This document shows, one piece after another, positions 12,801 through 25,383 of a stretch of 64,000 nucleotides of DNA. A program made the translations under genes and the position numbers. This stretch comes from Paragordius varius (lineage: Eukaryota; Nematomorpha). The notes under the pieces are model-generated. The model did not search any database. It had not been told where the DNA came from and worked only from the letters and a program-made list of their open reading frames with translations. The stretch spans positions 5,952,001 through 6,016,000 of the forward strand of contig OZ176052.1 in NCBI GenBank assembly GCA_964247055.1, written 5' to 3'. Every line of letters begins with the position of its first letter. Within the stretch, counting starts at the first letter, position 1.

Positions 12801-15800
12801 CTATTTTAAATTAAATTTCTCTGTCGATTCATCGTAAACCAAGAAATTTTCTTCGACCTTTTCTATCAAAAAGGTGTGAATATCTTGTTGTGACAGATTC
12901 TTTTTGTCAGCAAGGGTTGGCATTTGATTTATATAGGCCATAAGGTTTGAATATAGGTGTGATAAGGTCACGTTTCCACCATTATTCGTTATAAAATTTT
13001 TGATGAATAGCCATATAATCTAATGCACATATAAACGAAAAAATTAAAAAAATGCGACCTTTAAGTAAAACGGTTTTTTTGCCTAAAACAACTGTAAGCA
13101 TGCATTGTGTTTAGGATAAAAAAAGCACAAATAATTTAATAGTATATGCAAATCGCATCTATTAGCATGTTAACAGAATTCTCATATTACTAATGTCATA
13201 TAATACATAAAAGGGTGTTAAACCTACCCCTAGGATTAGATTTCGACTAATTGTAGTTTCTAACCATTCATTAAAATAGAAAAACTATATTTAACTAAAC
13301 GATATGAATATATAATATAATTCCCTAAGGAAAAGATTCAAATCTAGACTGCACTAATTCCATATGTTAATGGTGTTTAATATATTACTACTTACCAATA
13401 AAAATTTAGGAAATAGATTGGATGATAATCATTTTTCCTAATTAACCTAATACCAATGATGATGAAAAAATCTATATAAAAAGGAGGTCTTAAATTTTCA
13501 AAGATAGTTAAAACCAATAAAAGTTCAAAATTTATCAGTAATTTTTATATTTAAGAGATATTATATTAATTATATATACAATAACCTTATTCTTTGTTCC
13601 TTCAATAGGGTTCAATTTCTTTTTAGTATTTTCTTTTAGTGTTTTTATTTCCAAAAAATTTTGCTCTTTGATATTTGATGATAGAAAAGGATTTGATTGA
13701 GTATCAAGGGACTTATTTTTTTCCGTCATGTGAAGGAGGGCTATATATGCATCGTTTGGAACATAATATTGATCTTTATAAACCTATATGGCAAAAATTA
13801 ACAAATTAATATAAAATTTTATTCATTATATGCAAAATTAGGTATAGATTTGTGCTTTCAGAAAAAAAGCAATTAACAGATTTTTAAGCTTAAAGATTCG
13901 CCGAAAAAAGTACTGTCATAAATTAATTAAAAATGTCGGATAGGTAAGACGATTTCTTAGATCCCATTTTTTACAGAAAAGGATATCTACAATCATTTGC
14001 CATTAATGTCTATTGAAACATTATAATAAGGTCAATTAATAAATTTTTAAATAAATATTAATTTTACTTTTATAATGTTTTGATTAATCCAATATGTTAG
14101 GTTTGATAAAATTTGATCACAATCAACATTCAACTCTTTACTAAACTGTTGGGCCGTTAAACAATAACCTTCCAAAAATGTGGTTTCCTCGAGCTAAGAT
14201 GTTTTAGTAAATTCACAAAGAAAATTATAATTCGAAAAAACATGAAATGTTTTATAAACAGCAAAATTAACTTTTACACCTTTTTAATTTTAAAAATTTA
14301 AATCTTTAAGGTGATGGTTACGAAATTTTTATTACCACGCTATTTATGGTTTTCATATTGTCATTCTCAGTGAATTGCAAAATAATAGAAGCTTGTATGG
14401 GATTTACAGTATGTTGAGTTATAATGGAATTTGTATCATCGCTGTTAGTTATATAATTTGTCATTCCAATCTCAAGTACTATTTGTCCTAATTCAGGTTC
14501 GATAAAGAGTTTTCGATATTTCTGCATGCAACAATTTTGGCAATATATACCATTTAAATTTCGAAATCACCCTCGAACACTTCAAATTCATCCTTGGACA
14601 ATTCAAATTCACCCGGAAATTGTTTTGGAATATCGAATTTTTTTTTTATATTTTTAAAAAATGAATTTGGTTTAAAATTAATATAATACTACCGAAAAAT
14701 TAATAAACTATAACATAAAGAAGGAAATATTTTATATTAATAATGTGTTATATTAGCCCGATAATATAATTATTTTTAGAACAATTTTGAATTGTTTATG
14801 GGTGATTTGAGGTGTTGTTTGTTTAATTTAATATTTCATGTGAACGATTGATCTCTTACCTTAACTTGAGCATAATGTTTCAGAAACATCTCATGTCCCT
14901 TAATAATTTTTTGTGGTAAAATTATGCCCTTTGTTTGGTTGTTAATAAGCTTAATTTGGTCATTTGAAGTGTCATCGATTTTGTTAAACATTGATGGTGT
15001 AATTGCCCAAAATTCATAGGAATATATAAATATATGGATGGATGAATCTGCTTGTTGTGCCTAAAAAATATATAACAACAATAGATTTTATTGCATATTA
15101 ATCACAGAGTAATGACAAAATATATAAAAAAATTGTTTAATTCTTATTCTACAGCTGAAACTTCATATAAATGCAAAGGGAGTATTTCAATCGTACTTCA
15201 GGTCGAATAAAACATACTCATATTAATGGAAATATGACGCTTTATCTCATAATGGGATTCGCTTTATTTTAATGGCTTCAGATCTTAAAGCAAACTAAAA
15301 TCTATATAAAATTTAACATTTAAGTCCTTAATTAAATTTGAAGTAAGCTTATTATGTAAAAATATAAAATAATGATTTATAAATAATCAAAAAATTAACT
15401 TACTCTGTTAAAAGATTTATTTATGTTGTAGGAATCAAGGGAATCTTGTATCATAACTTGACAAGAATCCATATGTGTTTCACCTATAACACCAAAAATA
15501 TATATCTAAGAAATCTAGCGTTGATGCAAAAAAAATTATTCGGAAAAACTCTTTATAAAAAGCAGATACCAAAAAATATGTTTACCAAATCGTTCCTTCA
15601 AACATTCAATAATTTTCCGTTCATGGTCATGGAATGAAATTGTCATTTTATCATTGTGATTGTAGTTTGTTTCTTCCATCATAGTATTTGGATAATACAT
15701 TGTGCAAAAATACTTAACAAGTCTTTGACCCAATTGTGACACATATTCTTGTACAAAATGGTCCAAAGTCCCAAAAACAAATAAAAGATTTAAAAGATCT

Positions 15801-18800
15801 TTATTGTATCGATTAAGCCTTTGATTTTTGGCAAAAAAATCCGTGTTTGTTCCGTCTTGTGCACTATTACTGCTGGCTTGGGGTGGTGGACTAAATATGG
15901 GCCCATTATTTTTGTGTGCCAAAAAATCGGTCGAATTCCGCGGATAAACATAACGGTTATAGCGATCAAAAAAGTCGATATCCCGAACTGTATATTAGTT
16001 AACATTGTTTTCATTTTTTGTTTAATTGATTAGTTTTGAATTTTACATATTTTGTTAATCGAAAAAAAAGGTCGGTAAAATGTATCGAAAATTTTGGGAT
16101 ATTAAAATTAAAAAATTTATTTACGAGAATTTATTTATAATAACATAGATTATTTGTTTAAAAAAGTTGGCTATCCTATATTTGCGTATAAAATTAAGTG
16201 TGAAATGTCATAAATTTTAACGTTGTCCCAAAAACAACGTCATTTTTTGACTACCGAATATTAATTAATATATCTCACAAAATAATGATAATTACAACTT
16301 TGAGAGTTATCACAATTCTGTGGCAATGCATACATTGATGGCAAATGATATACATCTAACTTATCATCTTGATCGATTTCAGATAAAATCTCTTCAATAA
16401 CTACTTTAAGTTTGCTTGAAGACTGTTAAAATAAAAAATTATCATATGATAATTTTAGGTAAATGGTTTTTTTCCTTTTGGATTACAAACTAAATAATAT
16501 GAAATATTTTAATTTTGATAAATTTAATAAAATACAGTTATATAAGTGATATATGCATTTGTGTTTTTTAAATTTAATATAATAGTAAAAGTCCGTATAG
16601 AAATAGTATGACATAAAATATGTCTCACAATTTTCGGGACCGGTTTTGGATTGGTGACAAACGAAACGATGTATTTGACAGTGTCAGGTTGTTTCCTATA
16701 ACAATATTATAATAGAATTTTTTGAATTAAATGATTATATAATATATTGTTTAAAGTAATAATGAATGGTTGAGGATATTATAAAAGTAATATAGGGATT
16801 CAAAATATCATCATATTTATATATGGTCAAATATTAAAATTTACAAAACTCAAATAATATCGAAAATAAGTTATTACTGTTTACTATGCAATTTAATGGT
16901 TGCTTATTTCGCACTTTAGCTAGGCAATTTGTAAAACAGTAGTGTATGAAAAAAAGAAAGGAGATATAATTGTTTATTTAACATTTTGTTGATTTTTCCA
17001 TAGACTACTGCATTGCGAATGGCCCTACTATAGTGTGTAAGCAACCATTAAAATGCATATTATATATTCATTCATAAAATATAAAATAAAGATAAAATAA
17101 TTAAATTAATTTATTACATCAAATAATTTTGTATCGATTGCGTAACAACACTTTCAAACGGGGCATACATATATTTTATGGAGTTTATGATGGATATGAA
17201 AGATTCCAGGATATACTTGGTTGAGTTTTCTAGATAATGAGATTAAAAATTATATTTAGCACAATTAGTATCTGGGCCAAACCAATAATGCCTAATTGAT
17301 AAATTAAGTAATTGGCTTTCGGAAAGGGAAAAAACTATAACGAATCATATGAGCTAAAACACACCCTATGGGATAAACCAGGGATGTCTAACATACTTTT
17401 TTCGGTTAGCAAAAAAGCTTTAAAAATGTTAATAAAATAAAAATTTGGTTAATCAATTATTACGATTATTTAGAAGATATATTATCCGAAATTGGGCTCA
17501 AAATAAATAAACAACAAATTTATCAAAGTAGCCGCCAAGATATGTGTTGGACATTTCTGGAATAAACGAATAGATTGCATAAGAAGGGGGAAAATGAAGG
17601 ATTTTGAGATAGTTTATAATTTTATTATTTAATTAAATAAAATTATATTTGGAAAAAAAATTTAAGAGGGTTTAACAGTTTTAGAAAACAATTTTAAAGA
17701 TATTACTATCTTTATAATTTAACTGTTGCAAAGTAATTTAAAAAACCGATAAAAAATACATCTCCAACATAAAATTAAAATTTTTGGTTATCAATGTGAA
17801 AGTATCTATATAAATTTTTTTCATTTGTGGATACATTTTTTAAATAACAGAATTTTTTTTCATATTTATACAATTTAAATAAAGCAAAAATGAACCAATG
17901 TTATTTGATAATACCGCAAATGCCCTTCAAAATAATATCAAATAAACAATAATAGAAACCAATTTTTTGTGCACGCATGAAAGTACAGTCATGTATTTTT
18001 TATTTTATCAAAAATTTATTTTCTTTCGTTAAATGGGTATAAATTTTTGTAGAATGGATAAAACAAGAGCTCTATGGTATTAACAATATCATATTCATCA
18101 AAAAAGTATAAGAATTACAATAGTGCTTTTGTTTTTTCCATTCTTTACCAAATATTTATACCAATTTAACGAAAAAAAATTGATAAAGTACAGGATACTT
18201 GACTGTAATTTTTTTAAAACCAATGTGATATTTTTAGTTAAATGAGTTTTCATTGAATTGAAACAATCATAAATGACAATATCGATTAAAATTTAGGTGG
18301 TTAGCCATGCATTCAATATAAACTTTATATACAAGGCCTTTATATGCTTTTAACCCTAAATTATTTAAACTAATTATATTTTTTGTCAACTGTGATTCAA
18401 TAAATAATGTAACGATAATTTCCGAAATCACATAATAATGGAGGGCAAATTAAATATTTTGATTTTTATTAATACCAGGTTTTAATAATTTTTCTGAGAT
18501 TTGAAGTAGGATACATTGACACATTTCATCAATAGATGTAAAATTACATTCTGCACCGTAATGTTCAATAATAACTTTGATATTTCTTAGTATGGATAAA
18601 TTGAAGGGGAAATTACAAAGTATTTCTATAAACTAATATTATAAAAAGCTAACATTTGATTTAATATTGGTTAAATATGATTCATAACATGTTTGTCTAA
18701 AATCACATTGAAAACTTTCTAAACATTTGGAAAAATTGGGTTCACTAAGCATCTTCTAATTAAAAAATATATAGACTTTAGCAATATAACTGTTGACATA

Positions 18801-19200
18801 GAAATCAGGTTCATTAATATTATTTGACAAATAGTCTTTTAAATAATTATTCAGGCTTGTACAAAATATCGATTTTAAATCATGCCATAAATAAAATTCG
18901 TCCCTAAAATAAAAAATATTTATACATCTGTTGGATAAATAACATTGAACATTTTATATCCCAAATATTTTTTAGATATGTCCCAAAGATTGCATCCATT
19001 TTTTCGGCAAAACTAGAGTTTTGCAAAATTAGTATTTTTAAAACGTATGATTTGATTGAGGAATTTATGTTTAGCAAATTCATTTCATCAGCGATGCGAT
19101 CAAAAAATTCTATTACCGATGTAAAATTTGATGAAATAAAAGGAACTGAATTATCAAACAATAGTTTAATCTGATAAAAATTATCAGCCTTAAATTCCAT
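12801..19200 (-). CDS. APC2: Anaphase-promoting complex subunit 2 (cullin subunit)
   Basis: Read right to left, exons are 19200-18944, 18903-18777, 18755-18654, 18632-18476, 17229-17118, 16695-16629, 16422-16296, 15987-15586, 15483-15404, 15060-14860, 14521-14336, 14193-14068, 13784-13764, 13741-13586 and 13019-12801 (stop TAG). Total about 779 residues, near the usual 800. APC2 is the cullin scaffold of the APC/C ubiquitin ligase that drives anaphase and mitotic exit. Matches to APC2: QPDTVKYIVSFV, DLLNLLFVFGTLDHFVQEY, ECLKERFGETHMDSCQVMIQ, the cullin core word VNPIQASIILQF, the winged helix with QFSKELNVDCDQILSNL, and the C-terminal APC2 domain around GGNVTLSHLYSNLMAYI. The donor ending exon 7 (16296) was chosen by phase and is the weakest junction. 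Introns 1 (22 or 40 nt), 2 and 3 (21 nt each) and 13 (22 nt) are extremely short. The start ATG lies 74 bp from the divergent AP-3 mu start. Confidence 0.92.
14546..14830. mobile_element. MITE family B, copy 2
   Basis: Starts TATACCATTTAAATTTCG and carries the family words ATTCAAATTCACCC at the left and GGGTGATTTGAGGTGT at the right. It occupies most of the APC2 intron 14522-14859, just upstream (in gene direction) of a splice acceptor. Confidence 0.75.
17379..17559. mobile_element. hAT-type MITE, family E, copy 4
   Basis: Left end CAGGGATGTCTAACATAC, right end GTGTTGGACATTTCTG. Flanks GGATAAAC and GAATAAAC form an 8-bp target duplication with one mismatch. It lies inside APC2 intron 4. Confidence 0.8.
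17984..18207. mobile_element. Palindromic MITE with TACAGTCA ends (family K)
   Basis: Left end TACAGTCATGTATTTTTTAT and right end the reverse of TACAGTCAAGTATCCTGTAC. The two halves pair over about 90 bp each (TTTCGTTAAATGGGTATAAA against its partner), so the element is one long hairpin. TA at both ends suggests the Tc1/mariner group. It lies in APC2 intron 4. Confidence 0.75.
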
Positions 19201-19274
19201 TCAAAAATTTAAATATCCCCCATGAACCGAGTCAAAAATAATTCAATACACATGCATTTATAAGTGATCCAGGT
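19201..19274. promoter_or_regulatory. Bidirectional promoter, APC2 and AP-3 mu
   Basis: Seventy-four bases lie between the two divergent start codons, so one compact region must serve both genes. The sequence is AT-rich, and I see no clear TATA box or known motif. The call rests on gene position. Confidence 0.65.
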
Positions 19275-22200
19275 ATGATCCACAGTTTATTTATCATAAA
19301 TAAGCATGGGTATTTTATTTAACTAATAATATTTAGTGATATATTTATGGAAAAACATTGGAAAAGTGTCATTCATAAATCAATTTGTGATTATTTTTTT
19401 GAGGAACAGAAAAAGAATAAGGAATATATTAATATATCCCCAATTATTTCGACGCCTAAACATATTTTGATCAATATTTATAGGTCCAAATTGTTTTTTG
19501 TAGCCGTTCTATCAACAGAATGTTAGTAATTTTTAATTTTCAAGGTCCACCATTATTCGTGATAGAGTTTTTACACAGAATAGTTGATACAATTGTTGAC
19601 TATTTCCAAGATTGTAATGAAAGTATTATCAAAGAAAATTATGTCCTCATTTATGAAGTTATACTTATAAATATACGTGCCAGATATTAGATGAAATGTT
19701 AGATGATGGATATCCATTGATTACGGAACCTAATATTTTAAAGGAGTTGATTAAACCACCAAATTTGTTTAGAACGCTTACCAATACGGTTACTGGGAAA
19801 TCCAAGTTTTTAAATATTATATCATCATATCGGTTTAACTGAATATAAGTAATTAATATACGTATTTAGTTCATTATATCGCCATTGGCTATAAATAAAC
19901 TATTGCCCCTAAATGCGATTAGAAATTAACATAATAATTATTAAAATAACACGATATTTCGTCTTCTTTTTTGAAGATTTTATTAAGCGGTAGTTATATA
20001 GACTTATATCCGAAATCAAATTTGATGAAAATGGTTATCATCACCAACAATTTTATCGAATCTACAATAAATACCATAAAAACACAAAATGTCCCTCAAA
20101 CCAATATTACTTCACCATCACTATATCATTACCATTCATTGGATGTGTGACTAACAAAATTAGATTCCCAAAAAATACAATATACGAACGATCTATAAAC
20201 CGTGCTCAAAACTTTTTCATCCTTACCAAAAGATGAGATTTTCAGTACAGTTACCCAGGTGAATACAAAGGACGTTCATTAACGAGTGTCCCATGGATAT
20301 TGAAAAAGTAGTTAAAACCAGAATATCGGAGCATTCATCATACATAAAAAACAACTGAATCAGGGCTTGCAGAGCGTAAAAAAGGTGATGGTATATAGAT
20401 ACCTTCGATCAGGTTTTTTCATTATTATTAATTAGACTTTAAAGTTTACAATCAATTACCATATAAACCACTATATAAGCCGATATTTTCGAACAAACTC
20501 TCATTTGTTAAAGTCTCCAGAAAAGAAGACGAAATATCGTGTTATTTTGACAATTGTTTAATAGAAAGCTAATATTTGAATTTGTATTTTTATTAAAATG
20601 CGAATCCATCAAATTGTGCATATCACTAGAATTTAATTTTTTTGTTATTTTTTATAATATTAATAATTAATTAGGTATCACATATCTTATTTTAAATTTA
20701 ATTGGTAAAAAAATCTTAACTATCTATTTATACATTCAATTTAAAAACAAATCCAAGTGCAAATTTAACTTTATATTTGTTTTTTTTTTCAATTTTTTTA
20801 CTTCTTAACCTTTATTCAAAAAGTTACACCACACATAATACCTTTATTATCCAAAATAATTTTGCTATAGTTTGAGCGAAGAATTACCCAAAAATCATTT
20901 TTCAGCCGTACCTTGGCGTGGAACTGGAATCAAATACACCAACAATGAAGCTTATTTCGATATTGTAGAGGAAATCGATGCTATAATTGATCGATATGGT
21001 TCGATTGTTTCCTCAGAAATACAGGGCAATGTAGGGGCATATTTTGTCTTTAAATATTTTTGTTTTCAATTTTGATAACTATGGTATATTGGGTCTTATC
21101 AATTATGAGGGCCCACATGAATAATGCAGGAGACTTGATCGTGACCGTTTTTAGAAATAAGCAGACCATTTTTTTGAATATATGTTTAAACGTGATATAA
21201 TTTACAGATATTAATGGTAAAATCTGAATCAATGTATAAAAATATTTATTTAGAGAGTAATTACTATAAACTATAATTTTGTTAAATATACCATTAAGAC
21301 TTCAAATTTATCTTGAACAATTCAAATTCACCCTAAAATAAATTATGCGTATTTTGCAATAAAAAAATACCTATATTTTTTAATAAAATTTTGTTTAAAT
21401 TTAAAATAATATTGAAAAAATAATAAACTTATAGATATATTTAAAATGATGAGTTATATTAGCTGAAAATACATAATTCATTTTAGGGTTTGATTTGAAT
21501 TAGGGTGAATTTGAAGTGTAAATGGTATATTAAAACACATTTCGCTGTTTTAATTTATATAATTAAATTTTCGCAATTCAAAGTTTAATTATTACTTTGA
21601 TTTCGCGGGAAAAAACTTGTTTTATATGGTCCCAAAATAATGCATATCTGATAGTAATTAATTTGTTATGGTTATTATAAACTTTCTTACGCTTTCAGAC
21701 AGGTTGTTATTTTTTGATTGGTCAAAAACAAAACCATATTTTAGTCCAGATTGCAAAGAATTGCAAAACGAAATTAAGATCATTGTTTTAAAAACTAGTA
21801 AAATTTTTATTGCATAAATGTTTATTGTTATAATTATTATTTTTGAACAAATTTGATATTGGACTAGAAAATTTTTTATACATTGTGACGGGTATATTTA
21901 TATCATAGGAATTTTTATAGAAATTATTATAGAATGATATATTGTGTAAACTATATTTTGTGCCGTATATATATGCGTGGTAATTTGAATATAAGAAGAG
22001 GTGCGTTATATATAGGAGTATAAACAAATAATTTATATAAGGTCATACATAGATAATATTTTAGGTTAACATACAATATAATATGGTCAAAGGATATTTT
22101 TGGTGGGTTATATATGTAATGTATATTTCATTAAAAAAAATCATAGGCGCATTTACTCTATGTAAGAAATTTAAATATTAAATGTGCTCCCTTAACTCAG

Positions 22201-25030
22201 TCATAACGATAGTTTTGGAATCGGATTCAATTTTTTGCCATAAACCGAAGATTTGTAGAAAATAAAATTATTAAGAATCCATATTAAGCTATTAAACTTA
22301 TTAAATTTTTAAATTATTTATATTTTCTATCCAACAAACTTTTATAACAATTAATTTTATCACATATTTGAATTAAAGTGTAGGTCAGAACACATAGCCC
22401 AATTAAAGTAACTCCATTGAAATCATATTTAAAAAGGAATTTAAATTGACCATATAAAATTGGTAAAAGACCAGGTTTTCTAGAAAATATATATTAATCG
22501 CGATTTTTTTTATATAGCTGTTAGATCTAAAAAAATTTACAAGAGTTTACACCGTTTAATTATATGCCCATCAATATGTGGTAGTTTTACGGATAATACG
22601 TGGTTGTATATATCTATATAGATGCATTCCCATTGTAGCATTTTTTAAGTTTGAAAAAGCACCCCTAATTTTTGCAAGATGAGAATCAAATTGAATAGTA
22701 AAAAGATTTTTAATAAAGCGTTTTAGATAATTGCATCGTTGAATAAACACATTTTTTTGCCTTTTGAAACGCTTTTATACTTATCAAAAATTAGGCACAA
22801 AAGCAAACACTTTTCGATAATAATAATATGAAATTAAATTTTTATTTAAAATGACCGATTTTATGTCGGTAATTGAAAAATCTTGTTGCTTTTGTATGGC
22901 TGTCATAAATACATTATACATTATTTTTTGCTTTTTCTTTTAGATTGACTGTTGCATAAAGTTAAGCGGTATGCCTGAATTAATGATGTGCTTTTCCAAT
23001 CCACGCATTCTCGACGACGTTAGTTTTCACCCTTGTGTCCGATTGAAAAATTGGGAAATGGATAAAAGACTCATTTTTATACCTCCTGATGGAAATTTTC
23101 GACTCATGTCTTATAAAGTATTTGAAAATTTTTTAACAGAGTAGTTTAGATTTAATTAAGGTTAGGTTTTAATTTTTCAAATTGATATTTTATGATTTAT
23201 TTGCTTTAATTATTTAATATAATATTTACAATTCAAATTCACCCTTGAACATTTTAAATGCACCCCCGAACAAAATAAATCACCCTAAAAATAAATTATG
23301 TGTTTTCGGACCTAAATAACTCATTATTAATATGAAATATATCTTTATGGCTTAGCATATTATTTTTTCAGTATTTTTTTAATTTTAAACAAAATTTATT
23401 TTTTTGCAAATATAAAAAAATAAGGTTTAATATGAATTGTTCAAGAGTAAATTTGAAGTGTAAATGGTATATTATATAATAGTTTATTCTGCTATAATAT
23501 GAGGATGCTGTAAGAGCACAAATTTTATTTTGGTCTTTTTAATATCTTTTTATATCCGTTTAATCGCTTTAAACAGGTGATGTTAGCCTGTATTGTTGAG
23601 TCGCAGTATTTTGGTTTATACGTAAATAATTTTTCTCTTTAAAAAGTTCTCATAATCTGAAATAAAAATACAATTATAGAATTTACTTTTTCTATAATCA
23701 AAATTTATATCATGCTCATAGGTATCCAATTCAAACAATATGGGGAACAATATTCTTCCTGTATTAATTCAACACTCAATAACATATAATACATCTAACT
23801 CCAAACTCAATTCATTATCTAATGGGGAAAATATAGGAGGAATAACTTATAATACGGGAAAATTTGATATTATTGTAGCACCACGAAATACTATGGGAAA
23901 ACAAGTCACTTATAATTTTTCACTCAATACTTTTGTTACATATATCTATACTTTCTAAATGGCAAAATTGGAATTATATATATACAGTCATATTTCTTTT
24001 TTGCATACTTTCTTTGTAAGGACTTTTTCCGCTTTATTCCGGAAATGTTTATTAAAACAACTTTTGAATTACGTTTTTTAGCGTCGAAATAACCTTATCT
24101 TATTTTATAAAATGTTTCAAATAAAATTTTTTCATGAGTAATTTTTTTTCCCTACCATTTTAGAAAACAATATATCACGATTTTAAGTTGCCGTTTTCCA
24201 AATTTGCGCTTGTTTTTGATATATAGGTATAAATGTTTGTCAATTCGTTGTGCTGGGAAAATCATATCTTTATTATATTTGTTATTATATAAAAGTGTTT
24301 ATCTCTGTTAGCAAAATATTTTTGAAATTCTCCATTTAGAAATAATATAAATATATATATTTATATATATGAAACGTTAGATTGAATCATGTAGTTTGAG
24401 TACGTTGATGCCAAAATCCGTCCTAAATCTAAATCTAATCGCTTCACAGGGTAATTATAGTTATGATCCAGTTTCAAAGAAACTAGAATGGAAAATTGGA
24501 AAAATTGAGTTATATAAGGGGTCGCCTCAATTGAAAGGAACGGTATTATATTCAAATAAATTATTAATATACATTACAAGCATTGCCAAAAATGGATTTA
24601 TAAACGAGTTTTAGCCAATATTCGATATAACGAAGTTGAATTTAAGTGTTAAGGAATTAACCTAAGAACTATTTTTTTTTACTGAAGACATATTAGCCGA
24701 GTTATCTGGTTAATACGGGTAAATGATTTATTAATTAATTCTGATTATGCAAACAATATTGTTAACTCTGTAAAACTTTTAAACAATATAAGCTCTATCA
24801 TTCATTATATGTTGGTTATCATTTTTTGCAATATTTATAAGATAACCCTTCAACCCGGAACAGTTGCGCCAGAATTTAATCCGACTATTAACCTCAACTT
24901 TTCGATTCCGCAACTCACAGTGTCAGGCTTGCGTGTAAGTCGTTTAGATATGTCCGACATAGAAAAATACAAACCATTTAAAGGCGTTAAATACGTAACC
25001 AAAGCTGGAAAATTCCAAATAAGAACATGA
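19275..25030 (+). CDS. AP3M1: AP-3 complex subunit mu
   Basis: Exons 19275-19309, 19337-19521, 19545-19657, 19684-19805, 20871-21030, 22944-23117, 23722-23904, 24381-24542 and 24842-25030 (stop TGA) give about 440 residues; the human protein has 418. AP-3 mu is the medium chain of the AP-3 adaptor that sorts cargo with tyrosine signals from endosomes to lysosome-related organelles. The N-terminal longin-like part reads MIHSLFIINKHGDIFMEKHW and LKELIKPPNLFRT. The hinge leads to WRGTGIKYTNNEAYFDIVEE, and the mu homology domain includes FHPCVRLKNWEMD, IPPDGNFRLMSY and the typical C-terminus KPFKGVKYVTKAGKFQIRT. The first three introns are 27, 23 and 26 nt; the next five run from about 0.3 to 1.9 kb and three of them hold repeats. 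An AATAAA signal lies about 20 bp after the stop. One gene serves here for what vertebrates have as AP3M1 and AP3M2. Confidence 0.96.
19943..20548 (+). mobile_element. Inverted-repeat-ended relic with Penelope-like protein traces
   Basis: Bases 19943-19970 and 20521-20548 are perfect 28-bp inverted repeats (left end AAAATAACACGATATTTCGT). Between them a frame reads HHQQFYRIYNKYHK, ISLPFIGCVTNKIRFPKNTI and later TRISEHSSYIKNN. This recalls the linker and GIY-YIG part of Penelope-like retroelements; the copy is broken by several stops. It lies in AP-3 mu intron 4. The repeats are certain, the family assignment is tentative. Confidence 0.5.
21287..21529. mobile_element. MITE family B, copy 3
   Basis: Starts TATACCATTAAGACTTCAAA and ends TTGAAGTGTAAATGGTATA, with AATTCAAATTCACCCT just inside the left end. 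It shares the inner words AATAAATTATG and its reverse with copies 4 and 5. Located in AP-3 mu intron 5. Confidence 0.85.
23222..23472. mobile_element. MITE family B, copy 4
   Basis: Left end ACAATTCAAATTCACCCTTG, right end TTTGAAGTGTAAATGGTATA. The inner words AAATTATGTGTTTTCGGA and ATTAATATGAAATAT are shared with copies 1 and 5. Located in AP-3 mu intron 6. Confidence 0.85.
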
Positions 25031-25383
25031 ATATTTATATATATTTCATAATAAATTTATTTATTTTTTTCAATAACTAATTTATCAGTTGCATATAGTT
25101 GGTTAATAATCACCTATGAGATATGAAATAATAAATACTTGTCGCCTGAGTATTTCCAGGTTATTTTGACCAAACTCGTACAATTTGCTTATTTTCTGTT
25201 CATCCGTAATATTTTTGTTCGTTTTAAACTCATATTTTATTCTTTCAACCGAGTATTCCCTTAAATTAATATAATAATATACCTAAAATTATACGAATTA
25301 AATTTTTTAGCTTCTCTGAGAAGGGCTCGATACAATATTAAAATGTTCATGCGTTCAATCATATGATAGTTTTAAAATTTTAA
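25031..25383. other. Intergenic gap, AP-3 mu to ALG13
   Basis: AP-3 mu 3' untranslated sequence with AATAAA near 25050, then the ALG13 upstream region. The two genes run the same way, 353 bp apart. No other feature is seen. Confidence 0.7.

Noticed and set aside
15790-16014. Minus-strand open frame starting MKTMLTNIQFGIS with a membrane-like segment
   Set aside because: It overlaps the APC2 exon 15586-15987 in another frame. The APC2 frame matches conserved residues and splice phases; this one is a shadow.
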